Numbered from the stretch's first letter, positions 45,916 through 58,424 are shown. The stretch: DNA of 64,000 nucleotides from Aedes albopictus (GCF_035046485.1 NC_085138.1:41823464-41887463), one strand, 5' to 3'. Made by a program: numbers and translations. Notes: generated by a model from the letters alone, not told the origin.

Positions 45916-46628
45916 AGAATGTATATGCGTAGCAGGCAGCAAAACAGAAATCGAACTGCTTTTCATGGAAGTTTTAAGAAGTAAAACCCATGAATTGATG
46001 GGGTCAAAAAATATTCCGTCTCTGAAGACCCCATTTTACGGTATTCACTTAAGAAATGTAATGTTCAAAATTTCAACCTTGACAAATTTCGTCCAAAATC
46101 ACAATCGGAATTGCCAGTAGGGTAAAAACACTAGACTTCGCCCCTCCCCCTTTTTGCTCTAATCTTCACCACTTCATACATAAAAAAATGAATTTGTATG
46201 AAGCAGGCGAAGATAAGAGCAGTGGCGAAGTCTAATGCTTTTACCCCATCTTCTCAGATTAAAATAAATCTTTCTCGGCATGCTTAGTTTTTTTTTCTAA
46301 ATTTATCTAGATTGGCTTTTGCAAAGGGCAAAACTATTATTACCAGTTTTTTTAATGTGTTGAATAAAAAAAAAACTACTCCTACAAAAAGTGCTGTATG
46401 GATAATTATCACAAATAACTCAAATTTTAATAAAAAATAGTGAAAAATCAAAAAATCATTCCAACACTGAAAAATAATCATGTAAAAAATTAAAAGTCAA
46501 AGAAAAAAATTGAAGAAATTAAGTATGCAAAATGGCTTATCTGGGCAAGGTCTGAACACCATGAATGGTTTATTATGATCTGAGATGGTGCTGCCAACAT
46601 TGATTCCTTTTTTCCGCGATACCCGTCT
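45916..46628. other. AT-rich spacer
   Basis: No gene recognised. A short imperfect inverted pair lies around a GAAGCAGGCGAAGATAAGAG-like block (46100-46245). Confidence 0.4.
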
Positions 46629-46765
46629 ATGGTGGCTCCAGGGAGGATCACTGAAGAGAAGTAAAATTGGGGTTGTACAGAAGCTAACCAGAACCTACGT
46701 CAAACCGTCAATGAAAATATCAAGTTGGACATTAATTTTCAAAAAATGGAGCTGGCTGTTGCCAC
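46629..46765 (+). repeat. Dispersed repeat fragment, copy B
   Basis: Diverged copy of 37894-38030, with shared GGTGGCTCC, GTCAATGAAAATATCAAG and TGGAGCT blocks in the same order and spacing. Confidence 0.65.
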
Positions 46766-46799
46766 GGATTTTACAGAAGCATTTCATTAAATTTCATAA

Positions 46800-48180
46800 A
46801 AAATAGAGAATTTTTCAGAGCTTTCTCATATTCCCTTAGGAAATCCTTGGAAAATTTCTAGAGGAATTTGTGGAGATTCCAAGATTTGTTTTTTACAAAA
46901 TCTGAAGTAATTTTTGGAGGAGTTTCTAGAGGAACATCTTCAGAAAGCTCTAGAGGAGTTCCTAGAAGATTATATGAATGGAGAATGATTTGAAGCAGGA
47001 AAAGCTGCTGGAGATACATTTGAAGTTTGAAAAAAAAAACTTCCAACATGTCTGAATGTATAAGCGGACAAAAGTCCCCGTAACATTTTATTTCAATAAC
47101 CTCTAGAAGAACTTTCACCTCAGCAGAAATTTTAGATAAATCTGGAAGAATTCTTGAATGAAACACCAAACCATGTTTCTATAATGTTTTTTTTTTCGAG
47201 GATACAGAAATCTTCCGATTTTATCACGCCTTTCACACGTCAGTCCTTTATTTTTCATTAATTTGATGTTGCATTTGAGAACAAGTGTTCCGCCTCTTCT
47301 TCAAAAGAAATGTTGAAGCTGCGTTTTCAACATTAAAGATTTTGTAGAATATTCAAACGCATGTTTGTAAAGTCATGCCCCCTAAAATCGGAACAATGTT
47401 GTATCTCCGTAAGAATGCCTGAAAATTTGGTGAGTGCTCTGCAGTTATTCCATGAATGTTTCTTGGGATATCCCTGCAGTAATGACAAGAAATAAATCCG
47501 GAAGTAATTTCTGAAAGCATTCCTGATAGAATCTCTGAAAGTATTCCCGAAGGCGTCCTCAAAAAAATATATGAAAGAATCCCTTAGGAAGGTCTCAATG
47601 AATCTCAAAAGAAGTGTGAAGTGCAATCTTTGGAGAAATGTTTTAAGGCACTTCTGAGACGAATCTCGTGAGAACTTTCTAGAGGCATTTTTCAAGTAAT
47701 ATTTGAGAGTATCTCCGAAGACATTTCAGAAAGAAATTTCGAAACTCAAACAAAAAATTCAGAAAGCATTCCTGCAAAGAAAAATTCTGAATTTATTGAA
47801 ACAAAAAAGGCTCGAGAAGTTTTGGGATGAATACTCGGAAGAACCTGTTGAACATTTCCTGCAATAATCTTGAGGAATTACTTAAAAAAACCTGGAGTTC
47901 TCTTTGATAACCTCTGAAGGCTAGAGGAACTCCTCCACAATATGATAAGGAATTTCTGCCGTATTTTTTTTTTTTTTCAATTTTAGTTGGGTCAAAACTG
48001 AAAAAAGGACGCGTTTTTTTTTAATTTTTGGAATTCCTGCAAAAATTTGAAAAAACCTGAAGGAAATTTTCAAAGAATTTCCAGATATATCTTTGAAGGG
48101 ATCCTTGCTGTAGTCATGTAATGGGTTCCTGCATTTTTTTTCAGGATTCTTTAAGAAATTATCGATAAGTAACTGCTAGA
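46800..48180. repeat. Degenerate AT-rich repeats, reversed orientation
   Basis: Loose GAATTTCTGGAGGAATTCCT-type words predominate on the plus strand, the reverse of the orientation at 38.2-45.9 kb. Frames of up to 120 codons on the minus strand follow the repeat and are not convincing genes. Confidence 0.6.
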
Positions 48181-48189
48181 GGTAGACTC

Positions 48190-50860
48190 TATAAAGCAAT
48201 TATGAAATTTGTGCTGCCGAACGACAGCAGCATATGGTGTTCTAGAAATTTTCCGGTACATGAATAATTGACTTATTGCTCCATACACTAGCTAGTCCTT
48301 GGATTGATATTTTACTTCATAACTAAAGAATATCGTCCTCAAATCATCAAAATAATGTGTATGAGGTTCAATATCTAAGTAATTTCTAAGGGAGCATCCA
48401 AGTATATGAAACGCTACAATTTGGACAACTTGGGTAAACAGCTTGCGTTTTAGGAATGTTTAAAGAACTGGCATGAAGCTTTGTGAAGTTATAAATAAAA
48501 ATTGAAGAAAATCGCAGCCGCCACCACCGTTAATTATTATATACGCCGCTGCCTGTGGAATGTACTTCGATGCACACGTCTACTCAGAGTTGCGATATCT
48601 CAACTCGTTTATTGGTTATTAAGTGATATAGTTTATGTTTCCTTCTCATACAATTTTGCAAACTTTGGGCCTCTTGAGGGACCACTTAACCTTGACTTCA
48701 AATTTTGACACGATGTATTTTAGCTAGAATGATCATTTTTAAAGAAGAAACTTTCAACAATTCCAGCTTTGCTAAATAAGGGACGGCCTACTGCACAACC
48801 GCTGCATTATTGTTCTTCATTGTTCCTCTCTGGAGCCACCAACATATCAAAGCACAAACATAAAAAGCCTTCCATAATTGATGGCTAGTTTTCTTCATTT
48901 TGAACCTAAGCAAGATGGTAAAAGTCCTAGAAACCCTAAACGTTCGGGAAAACTGGGATGACATCGCCAAAAAGACTGGTTTTGATGGGTTTTGATCTTA
49001 CATTCGGGGCTGGAATAAATCTACGCTGTATAGTAAGTAGTCTTTCAGATTATTCTGATCTAGCCGAGGGCAACTACAAGCACTTCTGTTCAAAACCACT
49101 TTGAAGAACTATTGCGATAAATTGAGTTCAATTTATTGGCCAGGTGACTACATACAATAGATCCTGTAAATTTGTTTGCTTCGTGAATTCCATGGAAATT
49201 ACTAACAGAAATTTAAACAGCTTTGCAGATATCAACGGAAATTAGCTCATTATCGTTAATGCTCGTGCAAACATTTCATGTCGAGAAAGCATTATACCCA
49301 CCTCATATGAACATTACAATCCACTGACTGCACAAATCGCTCCCGAACAGCTTGAATCGTATCACATAGTCATCGCATTGGCAAAAGCAAACTAAAATTG
49401 AATCGGAAACGTGTCGTGTGCCATTTCCCGCTTTCCCTAGTTGTAACAGGTCTAATGATCCCTACCATTTGCTGTTCCGCGCTGTGGTCTACTACTTGTA
49501 AAACCCGCCCGGATGTGTGAGTAATATTTATAGACTCCAGCCACTTCTGGATTCAGGTTCCTATATTATTTTGTCCCTCATTTTTTTTCTTTTCTTTTCG
49601 TCTCTTGCTCATTTTGTGCCACCTCGAACAACCGTGAACAACCAGCAATTATCGTTGGCAGGCGCCAGCACGGAAATATGGTTGGCAGTGGTTCAACTTT
49701 TGCAATTACCTACGATTTCACAATCTTGCTTCTGGCTCTTGGCTGGCGCGGTTTATTATAGAGGATTTGCTATCATTTTTTTCTTCTTGGTACCGTAAGC
49801 TAGAGGGAAACTGATCCTTACAGTGAACTTTTTAACTGTGTAATAAAATCCATACTTTTGCTCATCCACCTTGACGGTGCCATTCGTCATAACTATTGTT
49901 CTCTTTTCTTAAAGATTGTGAGGACGAGGCCAGCACCATTTTGTTTCAGGAAGATAATAATCCTCCAAAGTGTAAGTACACTGAGAATGGTTAATCACAC
50001 TCGAGATCAACTATTAGTTCCTCACTCAATTACGGTAATTCTTGTCAGACATAAAATATCGGTTACGTGTTTGTAGGGCTCTGCTAAAACGTTTGGACTT
50101 TTTAACTACCACAAATATGTTGGGAAGTTTTAACCAGCTGTTCATCTACCACCACATCACGGTACAGCTTCCGACTCGGCTGCCAACCTCTGATAGAAAC
50201 CAGAAATCTTCGCCTAATGGGGCTAACAGATCCAAATCCCCGCTCACCCTTGGTGGATTTTACGTCCCTGTGTGCGTGTAGGTATGTGTGAGTGCAGCTG
50301 ACAGCACCTGCCACATCGGAGCGAAAACTATCAATCTTGCGTCTGATCCCGAAGTAATAAATTATAACTATAGTCTAAGGGCGAAAGCATGTTGCGGTAC
50401 ATGGCGACTAACGAACCGCCCGGTAGGTAGAGGTCACCACCAACTGTCGGATTGATCTTCTCAAGTATTCTTTCGTTTTTTCTCTGTGATTTTGCGGGAC
50501 AGGATGTCAAAATGTCCCTTTTTTCGGGAGGAAAGAAAGAAAGAAAGAAAGAGGTGGCCAACAAGTCGGCTGAACAAGCCATATGCTGCTCGCTTGAAGT
50601 ATGGTTTATATGAGTCTGGAAGGCCATAAAAGGATTTACGACCGGGTAGCTGACAAAAGATCATCAATCATATATCTCTGCCTCTCACTCCGGCTGCGCT
50701 GTGGTATTCAAGGTGGTTCACAGTGGACAGAAATTGATACAAACTTGGTAGACCCGATTCCACCGCGATTCTACCCATAATGTTCATGTCACCCGCAAAG
50801 CAAATAAATTGACCGAATTTATTAAAAATCTTATCCTAACAATGTTAATTTTTCTACAGT
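48190..50860. other. Spacer of about 2.7 kb, no supported gene
   Basis: Mixed DNA, GC-richer at 49400-50450. Frames of up to 98 codons have no recognised domain. A short GAAA microsatellite lies at about 50528-50552. It could be intron or regulatory DNA. Confidence 0.4.
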
Positions 50861-50862
50861 TA

Positions 50863-52078
50863 CACTCCCGTTCAAAAGTTTGGGGTCACCCCCTCAAAAA
50901 CATGTCAATTTTTTAGGCCCATATCTCCGCCAATTTGCGTCCGATTTCAAAACCCTAGGTTTCATTCAAAAGATAATAGGTCAAAGAAACTTTGAACATG
51001 ATTTAAAAGAAACTTTTTCAAAAAATTTTGTATGTAAATTTAACCCAAAGTTGCCAAATTTTCTAAAAAATGAATATAAACTTACGGCAGTGTCGCTGGA
51101 AGTTGGGTCGACCAAATTTTAAGATGAGAGCGGTAATATGACCCATTTTCTATTAGCTTTCAACTGCTTTTTACAGAACTTAGCTAAAAAATCTAGAAAA
51201 AAAGTTATTAAGTAAATTATTCCTTGATGTCATCGACCAAAAGTTTGGGGTCACCCCTCAAAATGCTGTATCGGCCAAAAGTTTGGGGTCACTTTCGTAA
51301 AACATGGAAAAGTGATTTGTTGATATCTTTGTCATCTTTCATTCAATTTTAATTCTTCTTGGCGTATTTGAAACAAAATGAATGATACTTACTGCATAGA
51401 CATTGAACCACACATATTTGTTGAAATTTACATACTAAAACTTAACGTAAAGTTGCCTCATTTTTTGAAGCGTGGTAAAATGTGCTAACTTTAAATAACA
51501 TTTTTATATACAAAAATCGTTAAATACGTTAAGTTAAAGACATCAAACGTAAATTTAGTTAATTATCTTTGAAATGAGCCAAAAATAATTAAAATTGAAC
51601 TATAGATGACGAAGATATCCCCAAATCACTTTTCCATGTTTTACAAAAGTGACCCCAAACTTTTGGCCGATACATCATATTGAGGGGTGACCCCAAACTT
51701 TTGGTCGATGACATCAAGGATTAATTTACTTAATAACTTTTTTTCTAGATTGTTTAGCTAAGTTCTGTAAAAAGCAGTTGAAAGCTAATAGAAAATGGGT
51801 CATATTACCGCTCTCATCTTAAAATTTGGTCGACCCAACTTCCAGCGACACTGCCGTAAGTTTATATTCATTTTTTAGAAAATTTGGCAACTTTGGGTTA
51901 AGTTTACATACAATTTTTTTTGTAGAAGTTTCTTTTAAATCATGTTCAAAGTTTCTTTGACTTATTATCTTTTGAATGAAACCTAGGGTTTTGAAATCGG
52001 ACGCAAATTGGCGGAGATATGGGCCTAAAAAAATGACATGTTTTTGAGGGGGTGACCCCAAACTTTTGAACGGGAGTG
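50863..52078. mobile_element. 1.2-kb palindromic element with CACTCCCGTTCAAAAG ends
   Basis: It starts CACTCCCGTTCAAAAGTTTG and ends with the complement, flanked by TA (50861-50862 and 52079-52080). The two halves are near-identical inverted copies meeting near 51470. Each arm holds a mirrored 80-codon frame, which follows from the symmetry. A TA target suggests a Tc1/mariner-type or mTA origin. Confidence 0.9.
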
Positions 52079-52207
52079 TATGTCAATGAAAAGCTGATAG
52101 ACTAAACTAATACAATATTAAACTTTTCTCTTTCGCATCCCTCAAGAAATCATCTTACACTCCCGATCAAAAAATTCGAGTAATACCCTCAAAACGATCT
52201 GTTTGTA

Positions 52208-52396
52208 TTATAGCGTTACATTCCAATTATAGTAAAACTGCATCACCAATTCTTTGTTACACCACTCGGCTGCAATCCTCCATTCTCGGTCACTCGCCAA
52301 TCCTTCATCCTTGAACGCTGATTTCCAGGTCTTCTTGTACCATCCTTTCAGGGTTGTACACCAGCTTTGCAGGGTTGTTGCCCGACATTTTCCCAA
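52208..52396 (-). pseudogene. RTE ORF2 3' fragment
   Basis: The minus strand contains CAACAACCCTGCAAAGCTGG, which matches the intact RTE element near 13146. Translation shows NNPAKLV in one frame and DREWRIAAEW in another, so the fragment is frameshifted. It lies about 10 bp from the start of the 11-bp satellite. Confidence 0.75.
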
Positions 52397-52406
52397 ATGT
52401 GGGATA

Positions 52407-55400
52407 TTGCTTTGCTTTGCTTTGCCTTTGCTTTTCCTTTGCTTTGCCTTTGCTTTGCCTTTGCTTTGCCTTTGCTTTGTCTTTGCTTAGCCTTTGCTTT
52501 GCCTTTGCTTTGCCTTTGCTTTGCCTTTGCTTTGCTTTAGCTTTGCCTTTGCTTTGCCTTTGCTTTGCCTTTGCTTTGCCTTTGCTTTGCCTTTGCTTTG
52601 CCTTTGCTTTGCCTTTGCTTTGCCTTTGCTTTGCCTTTGCTTTGCCTTTGCTTTGCCTTTGCTTTGCCTTTGCTTTGCCTTTGCTTTACCTTTGCTTTGC
52701 CTTTGCTTTGCCTTTGCTTTGCCTTTGTTTTGCCTTTGCTTTGCCTTTGCCTTTGCTTTGCCTTTGCTTTGCCTTTGCTTTGCCTTTGCTTTGCCTTTGC
52801 TTTGCCTTTGCTTTGCCTTTGCTTTGCCTTTGCTTTGCCTTTGCTTTGCCTTTGCTTTGCCTTTGCTTTGCCTTTGCTTTGCCTTTGCTTTGCCTTTGCT
52901 TTGCCTTTGCTTTGCCTTTGCTTTGCCTTTGCTTTGCCTTTGCTTTGCCTTTGCTTTGCCTTTGCTTTGCCTTTGCTTTGCCTTTGCTTTGCCTTTGCTT
53001 TGCCTTTGCTTTGCCTTTGCTTTGCCTTTGCTTTGCCTTTGCTTTGCCTTTGCTTTGCCTTTGCTTTGCCTTTGCTTTGCCTTTGCTTTGCCTTTGCTTT
53101 GCCTTTGCTTTGCCTTTGCTTTGCCTTTGCTTTGCCTTTGCTTTGCTTTAGCTTTGCCTTTGCTTTGCCTTTGCTTTGCCTTTGCTTTGCCTTTGCTTTG
53201 CCTTTGCTTTGCCTTTGCTTTGCCTTTGCTTTGCCTTTGCTTTGCCTTTGCTTTGCCTTTGCTTTGCCTTTGCTTTGCCTTTGCTTTGCCTTTGCTTTGC
53301 CTTTGCTTTGCCTTTGCTTTGCCTTTGCTTTGCCTTTGCTTTGCCTTTGCTTTGCCTTTGCTTTGCCTTTGCTTTGCCTTTGCTTTGCCTTTGCTTTGCC
53401 TTTGCTTTGCCTTTGCTTTGCCTTTGCTTTGCCTTTGCTTTGCCTTTGCTTTACCTTTGCTTTGCCTTTGCTTTGCCTTTGCTTTGCCTTTGCTTTGCCT
53501 TTGCTTTGCCTTTGCTTTGCCTTTGCTTTGCCTTTGCTTTGCCTTTGCTTTGCCTTTGCTTTGCCTTTGCTTTGCCTTTGCTTTGCCTTTGCTTTGCCTT
53601 TGCTTTGCCTTTGCTTTGCCTTTGCTTTGCCTTTGCTTTGCCTTTGCTTTGCCTTTGCTTTGCCTTTGCTTTGCCTTTGCTTTGCCTTTGCTTTGCCTTT
53701 GCTTTGCCTTTGCTTTGCCTTTGCTTTGCCTTTGCTTTGCCTTTGCTTTGCCTTTGCTTTGCCTTTGCTTTGCCTTTGCTTTGCCTTTGCTTTGCCTTTG
53801 CTTTGCCTTTGCTTTGCCTTTGCTTTGCCTTTGCTTTGCCTTTGCTTTGCCTTTGCTTTGCCTTTGCTTTGCCTTTGCTTTGCCTTTGCTTTGCCTTTGC
53901 TTTGCCTTTGCTTTGCCTTTGCTTTGCCTTTGCTTTGCCTTTGCTTTGCCTTTGCTTTGCCTTTGCTTTGCCTTTGCTTTGCCTTTGCTTTGCCTTTGCT
54001 TTGCCTTTGCTTTGCCTTTGCTTTGCCTTTGCTTTGCCTTTGCTTTGCCTTTGCTTTGCCTTTGCTTTGCCTTTGCTTTGCCTTTGCTTTGCCTTTGCTT
54101 TGCCTTTGCTTTGCCTTTGCTTTGCCTTTGCTTTGCCTTTGCTTTGCCTTTGCTTTGCCTTTGCTTTGCCTTTGCTTTGCCTTTGCTTTGCCTTTGCTTT
54201 GCCTTTGCTTTGCCTTTGCTTTGCCTTTGCTTTGCCTTTGCTTTGCCTTTGCTTTGCCTTTGCTTTGCCTTTGCTTTGCCTTTGCTTTGCCTTTGCTTTG
54301 CCTTTGCTTTGCCTTTGCTTTGCCTTTGCTTTGCCTTTGCTTTGCCTTTGCTTTGCCTTTGCTTTGCTTTAGCTTTGCCTTTGCTTTGCCTTTGCTTTGC
54401 CTTTGCTTTGCCTTTGCTTTGCCTTTGCTTTGCCTTTGCTTTGCCTTTGCTTTGCCTTTGCTTTGCCTTTGCTTTGCCTTTGCTTTGCCTTTGCTTTGCC
54501 TTTGCTTTGCCTTTGCTTTGCCTTTGCTTTGCCTTTGCTTTGCCTTGCCTTTGCTTTGCCTTTGCTTTGCCTTTGCTTTGCCTTTGCTTTGCCTTTGCTT
54601 TGCCTTTGCTTTGCCTTTGCTTTGCCTTTGCTTTGCCTTTGCTTTGCCTTTGCTTTGCCTTTGCTTTGCCTTTGCTTTGCCTTTGCTTTGCCTTTGCTTT
54701 GCCTTTGCTTTGCCTTTGCTTTGCCTTTGCTTTGCCTTTGCTTTGCCTTTGCTTTGCCTTTGCTTTGCCTTTGCTTTGCCTTTGCTTTGCCTTTGCTTTG
54801 CCTTTGCTTTGCCTTTGCTTTGCCTTTGCTTTGCCTTTGCTTTGCCTTTGCTTTGCCTTTGCTTTGCCTTTGCTTTGCCTTTGCTTTGCCTTTGCTTTGC
54901 CTTTGCTTTGCCTTTGCTTTGCCTTTGCTTTGCCTTTGCTTTGCCTTTGCTTTGCCTTTGCTTTGCCTTTGCTTTGCCTTTGCTTTGCCTTTGCTTTGCC
55001 TTTGCTTTGCCTTTGCTTTGCCTTTGCTTTGCCTTTGCTTTGCCTTTGCTTTGCCTTTGCTTTGCCTTTGCTTTGCTTTAGCTTTGCCTTTGCTTTGCCT
55101 TTGCTTTGCCTTTGCTTTGCCTTTGCTTTGCCTTTGCTTTGCCTTTGCTTTGCCTTTGCTTTGCCTTTGCTTTGCCTTTGCTTTGCCTTTGCTTTGCCTT
55201 TGCTTTGCCTTTGCTTTGCCTTTGCTTTGCCTTTGCTTTGCCTTTGCTTTGCCTTTGCTTTGCCTTTGCTTTGCCTTTGCTTTGCCTTTGCTTTGCCTTT
55301 GCTTTGCCTTTGCTTTGCCTTTGCTTTGCCTTTGCTTTGCCTTTGCTTTGCTTTAGCTTTGCCTTTGCTTTGCCTTTGCTTTGCCTTTGCTTTGCCTTTG

Positions 55401-55638
55401 CTTTGCCTTTGCTTTGCCTTTGCTTTGCCTTTGCTTTGCCTTTGCTTTGCCTTTGCTTTGCCTTTGCTTTGCCTTTGCTTTGCCTTTGCTTTGCCTTTGC
55501 TTTGCCTTTGCTTTGCCTTTGCTTTGCCTTTGCTTTGCCTTTGCTTTGCCTTTGCTTTGCCTTTGCTTTGCCTTTGCTTTGCCTTTGCTTTGCCTTTGCT
55601 TTGCTTTGCTTTGCTTTGCTTTGCTTTGCTTTGCTTTG
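52407..55638. repeat. 11-bp minisatellite (CTTTGCTTTGC)n
   Basis: About 290 units of an 11-bp word made of a 5-mer and a 6-mer (TTTGC + CTTTGC). The array starts with pure 5-mers (52407-52425) and ends with about eight (55597-55638). The marker GCTTTAGC recurs near 52539, 53150, 54371, 55080 and 55355, several of these an exact multiple of 11 bp apart. Frames of more than 1,000 codons on both strands only reflect a unit without stops. Confidence 0.97.
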
Positions 55639-56650
55639 AAAGAATCTTTTGAGTCAACGCGAGAGTATTTTTAAGAATTTCTGCCACAGATTTTTTTCCA
55701 AGAATTTCTAAAATAATTCGAATGGAATCCTAGAATAATTTCATAAGCGAGTTCCTAGTGAAAGTTCATAATCATTGAAGGCATTCTTTTAGAAATGCCT
55801 TGTTGAATTCCTTAATAAGTATTTGAAGGAATTACTTAAGAAATTGTTGGATGATTTTTCAGAAGGAATGAAAAAAATAGAAATTTAGTATGAAATTCTC
55901 AAAAATTCGAATTCTTAAAGGATTTTCTGGAGAAAATCTTGAAAAAAAATTGTTAAGATATCTTCAAGGATTTCCAAAACCATTGCTGAAGAAATTCTTT
56001 GAAAAAGTCCATGATGAATCCGTGGATGAACTCCTGATGAAATCTTTTTATAAACTTCTAAAGAAATTCATAAAAAACCTCTGCATTTATTCTTGTAGAA
56101 ACTACACCTTGGAGAAAAAAATTGTTAGATGAAATTCTGAAAGAAATAATGAAAAAAAAAAAAGAAAAACCCAGTGTTATACTTGAAGGAGTTTCCGAAG
56201 TAATTCTTGCAGAAATACCTGTTTGACATCTTGGAAAAACATCTATGGAAATTATATGCGGAGTTTCTTTAAGAATTTTTCAAGAAATCAGGAATTCCTT
56301 CAGGAATGCTTCATAAAATATTTTTTTGGAAAAACTTGCAAAAGAATTATTGTTAAAAAACAAAGTAATTATTGAAGGAATTCTTGATATCCTTGGTAGA
56401 TTTCTGACAAAATCCATAATATATAACGTGAAAGAACCCTTGATATAATATTATTGATGAATCATTTTAAAAAATATGGAATACTTGAAGAAATGCTTGT
56501 AGAAATCCTCGTAAGAATTAGAGTGCAGAACTAGCTTTAAGTTAAAATTCACTATGATAAAAAGATTACAAAATAGTGGAGGAATTTATGAGAAAAAAAT
56601 TGCAGGAATCTCAAGCATTATTGAAGAAATACTAAAAGAATCCTTGAAGG
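55639..56650. repeat. Degenerate AT-rich repeats after the 11-mer array
   Basis: GAAATTCTTGAAGGAATT-type words, in the same orientation as 46800-48180, with a duplicated segment at 55634-55716 (see 57078-57172). No gene. Confidence 0.55.
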
Positions 56651-56825
56651 AATCGTTAACCTCCTAATACCCAACCTCGCCTTTAGAAGGGGTATAGTTT
56701 GAGCATTTTATATTTTTATTTTCAGGACAATTAAAACTTATTTTTTTATTTTTTTCTGATATTTTTCATAACGGTTTTTGGTGTCTTTCAAGCATTTTAA
56801 CAATTTTTAAAATCATTGGAAAATT

Positions 56826-57560
56826 GATGTTTTGGTCACCTTTTATAGATTCTTCTGAATTTACTAGCTACAATTATCACATTTTAAATTTTTCTTCAAT
56901 CATTCTATTATAGTGAAAATGTTTGATTTCCTTAAAGTTACACGAAAAAAAAACATCCATGAAAAAAAAACCTAAAATAAAAATATTTTAACAATAGTCA
57001 TGTAATCTCAAAATGCTTTTGTCTTAAAAATCTGGTATCCCAAATAGGCCTCCGGGAAAATATAAAATTTCAGGGATGTTGCTTTGAAGAAATCTTTTGA
57101 GTAAACGCAAGTGTATTTTTAGAATTTGTGCCACAGATTTTTCAGAATTTTTTCCAAGAATTTCTAAAACCCTTCACCTTTCTTTGGTCACCTTTCATTG
57201 ATTCTTTTGTATTTAATCGCAACATCAATCTCATTTAGAATTTTTCTTCAACCATTCATTTTGAGACTTCATGATTATAGTTTCAATATATCTTTATTTC
57301 AAGTTTTTTTTTTCATGGAAGTTTTAATTTTCCGTGTAACTTTGAGAAAAATAATTATAGAATGTAATCAACTCCCTCAAACTTTTTTACTATTTTTATT
57401 TATCAGTTTAAGGAAATTGATCTCGCTTCCGAATTGCTGTCGCTATCGGCTTCTGATGACATCGATAATGCAGCTCCAGGTTAATCCATGTTATTATTTC
57501 AAAAATAATCATAAAATTGCAAAATGCTTTCGTCTTTCAAAATAAGTATCCCAGGATTAA
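56826..57560. repeat. Diverged local segmental duplication
   Basis: Blocks near 56831-56915 and 56995-57050 reappear near 57184-57265 and 57500-57556 (shared TTTGGTCACCTTT and AAAATGCTTTTGTCTT-like words). The segment 57078-57172 copies 55634-55716. Confidence 0.6.
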
Positions 57561-57989
57561 AAAAAAAAGGTGAGGATGTCCAAAAATAAAACCAAAATTC
57601 ACAAAATTACGAATTAAAAACAATCACCATCCAAAACATGTTCAAATCGATTAGACACGACGAAAAATGATATTAAAAATAAAAATAAAAAAGAAATGTG
57701 TATTAGAGGGTTAAGGGCATCCATGAAGAAATGCCTGATGAAAGACTCGGAAGAATTCCCAATGGCATCTTTGGATAAACTTCTAACAAATGTCTGCAGA
57801 TAAGATGAGATGTAGGAGCTCTTATCCCTTGTCCTTAATCCTTGGAGGAACACCCAAAGAATTCCTTCAAACAACTCCAGGAAGAACGAATACTAAATAC
57901 TAAAGGAATACTTAGAGCAATGTTTTAGATCATCGTAGGAAGAGTTTTTGTAGGATCCCATGATTAGGGACCCTTGCAGAAATAGCAAT
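57561..57989. repeat. Decayed AT-rich repeat tail
   Basis: Loose GAAGAATTCCC-type words again. No supported gene; the 86-codon minus-strand frame at 57614-57874 has no recognisable domain. Confidence 0.4.
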
Positions 57990-58320
57990 TTGTTTTGCCT
58001 TTCTCGTTCACCTAAGTGAACTGAAAGACTATATGTTCACTCAAAATAATTTTTTTCGATAGGAGGCTCGGAGGGTCAAGTCACATATACCAATCAACTC
58101 AGTTCGACGAATTGAGATGATGTCTGTATGTGTGTATGTATGTGTGTCTGTGAACAAAATAAGTTCACTCACTTTTAAGGCACTTCCCATTGGCCGATTT
58201 TTCGGATTATAGCTCGAATCGAACCGGAATTTTACCGCATTGTTTGCTATTGAAAATGATTCGGATCGGTCAAGGCGTTTCGAAGTTATGGCCAATTAAG
58301 TGATCCGGACCAGCATTTTA
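57990..58320. repeat. Dispersed mosquito repeat with TG microsatellite
   Basis: The segment with TTCACCTAAGTGAACTGAAA, TCAGTTCGACGAATTGAG, a TGTATGTGTG run and GTCAAGGCGTTTCGAAGTTA matches, from memory, a repeat that is frequent in Aedes. Only one copy is present here, so the window itself does not prove repetition. Confidence 0.4.
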
Positions 58321-58424
58321 CACCCGAGCGACAGGTGTAACAGCCTGCTTAAGTTGGTGCGCGACGACCGCGACGACGGGACGGACGCCGCAGCCCGCAG
58401 CGCACACCACGAGAACGAAAGTAA

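Noticed and set aside
50880..52061. Two similar 80-codon frames in opposite orientation
   Set aside because: They are the same sequence in the two arms of a palindrome and have no domain.
52354..55687. Frames of more than 1,000 codons with 11-residue repeats on both strands
   Set aside because: Same artefact from the 11-bp satellite; low-complexity peptides in several frames, no start context or introns.
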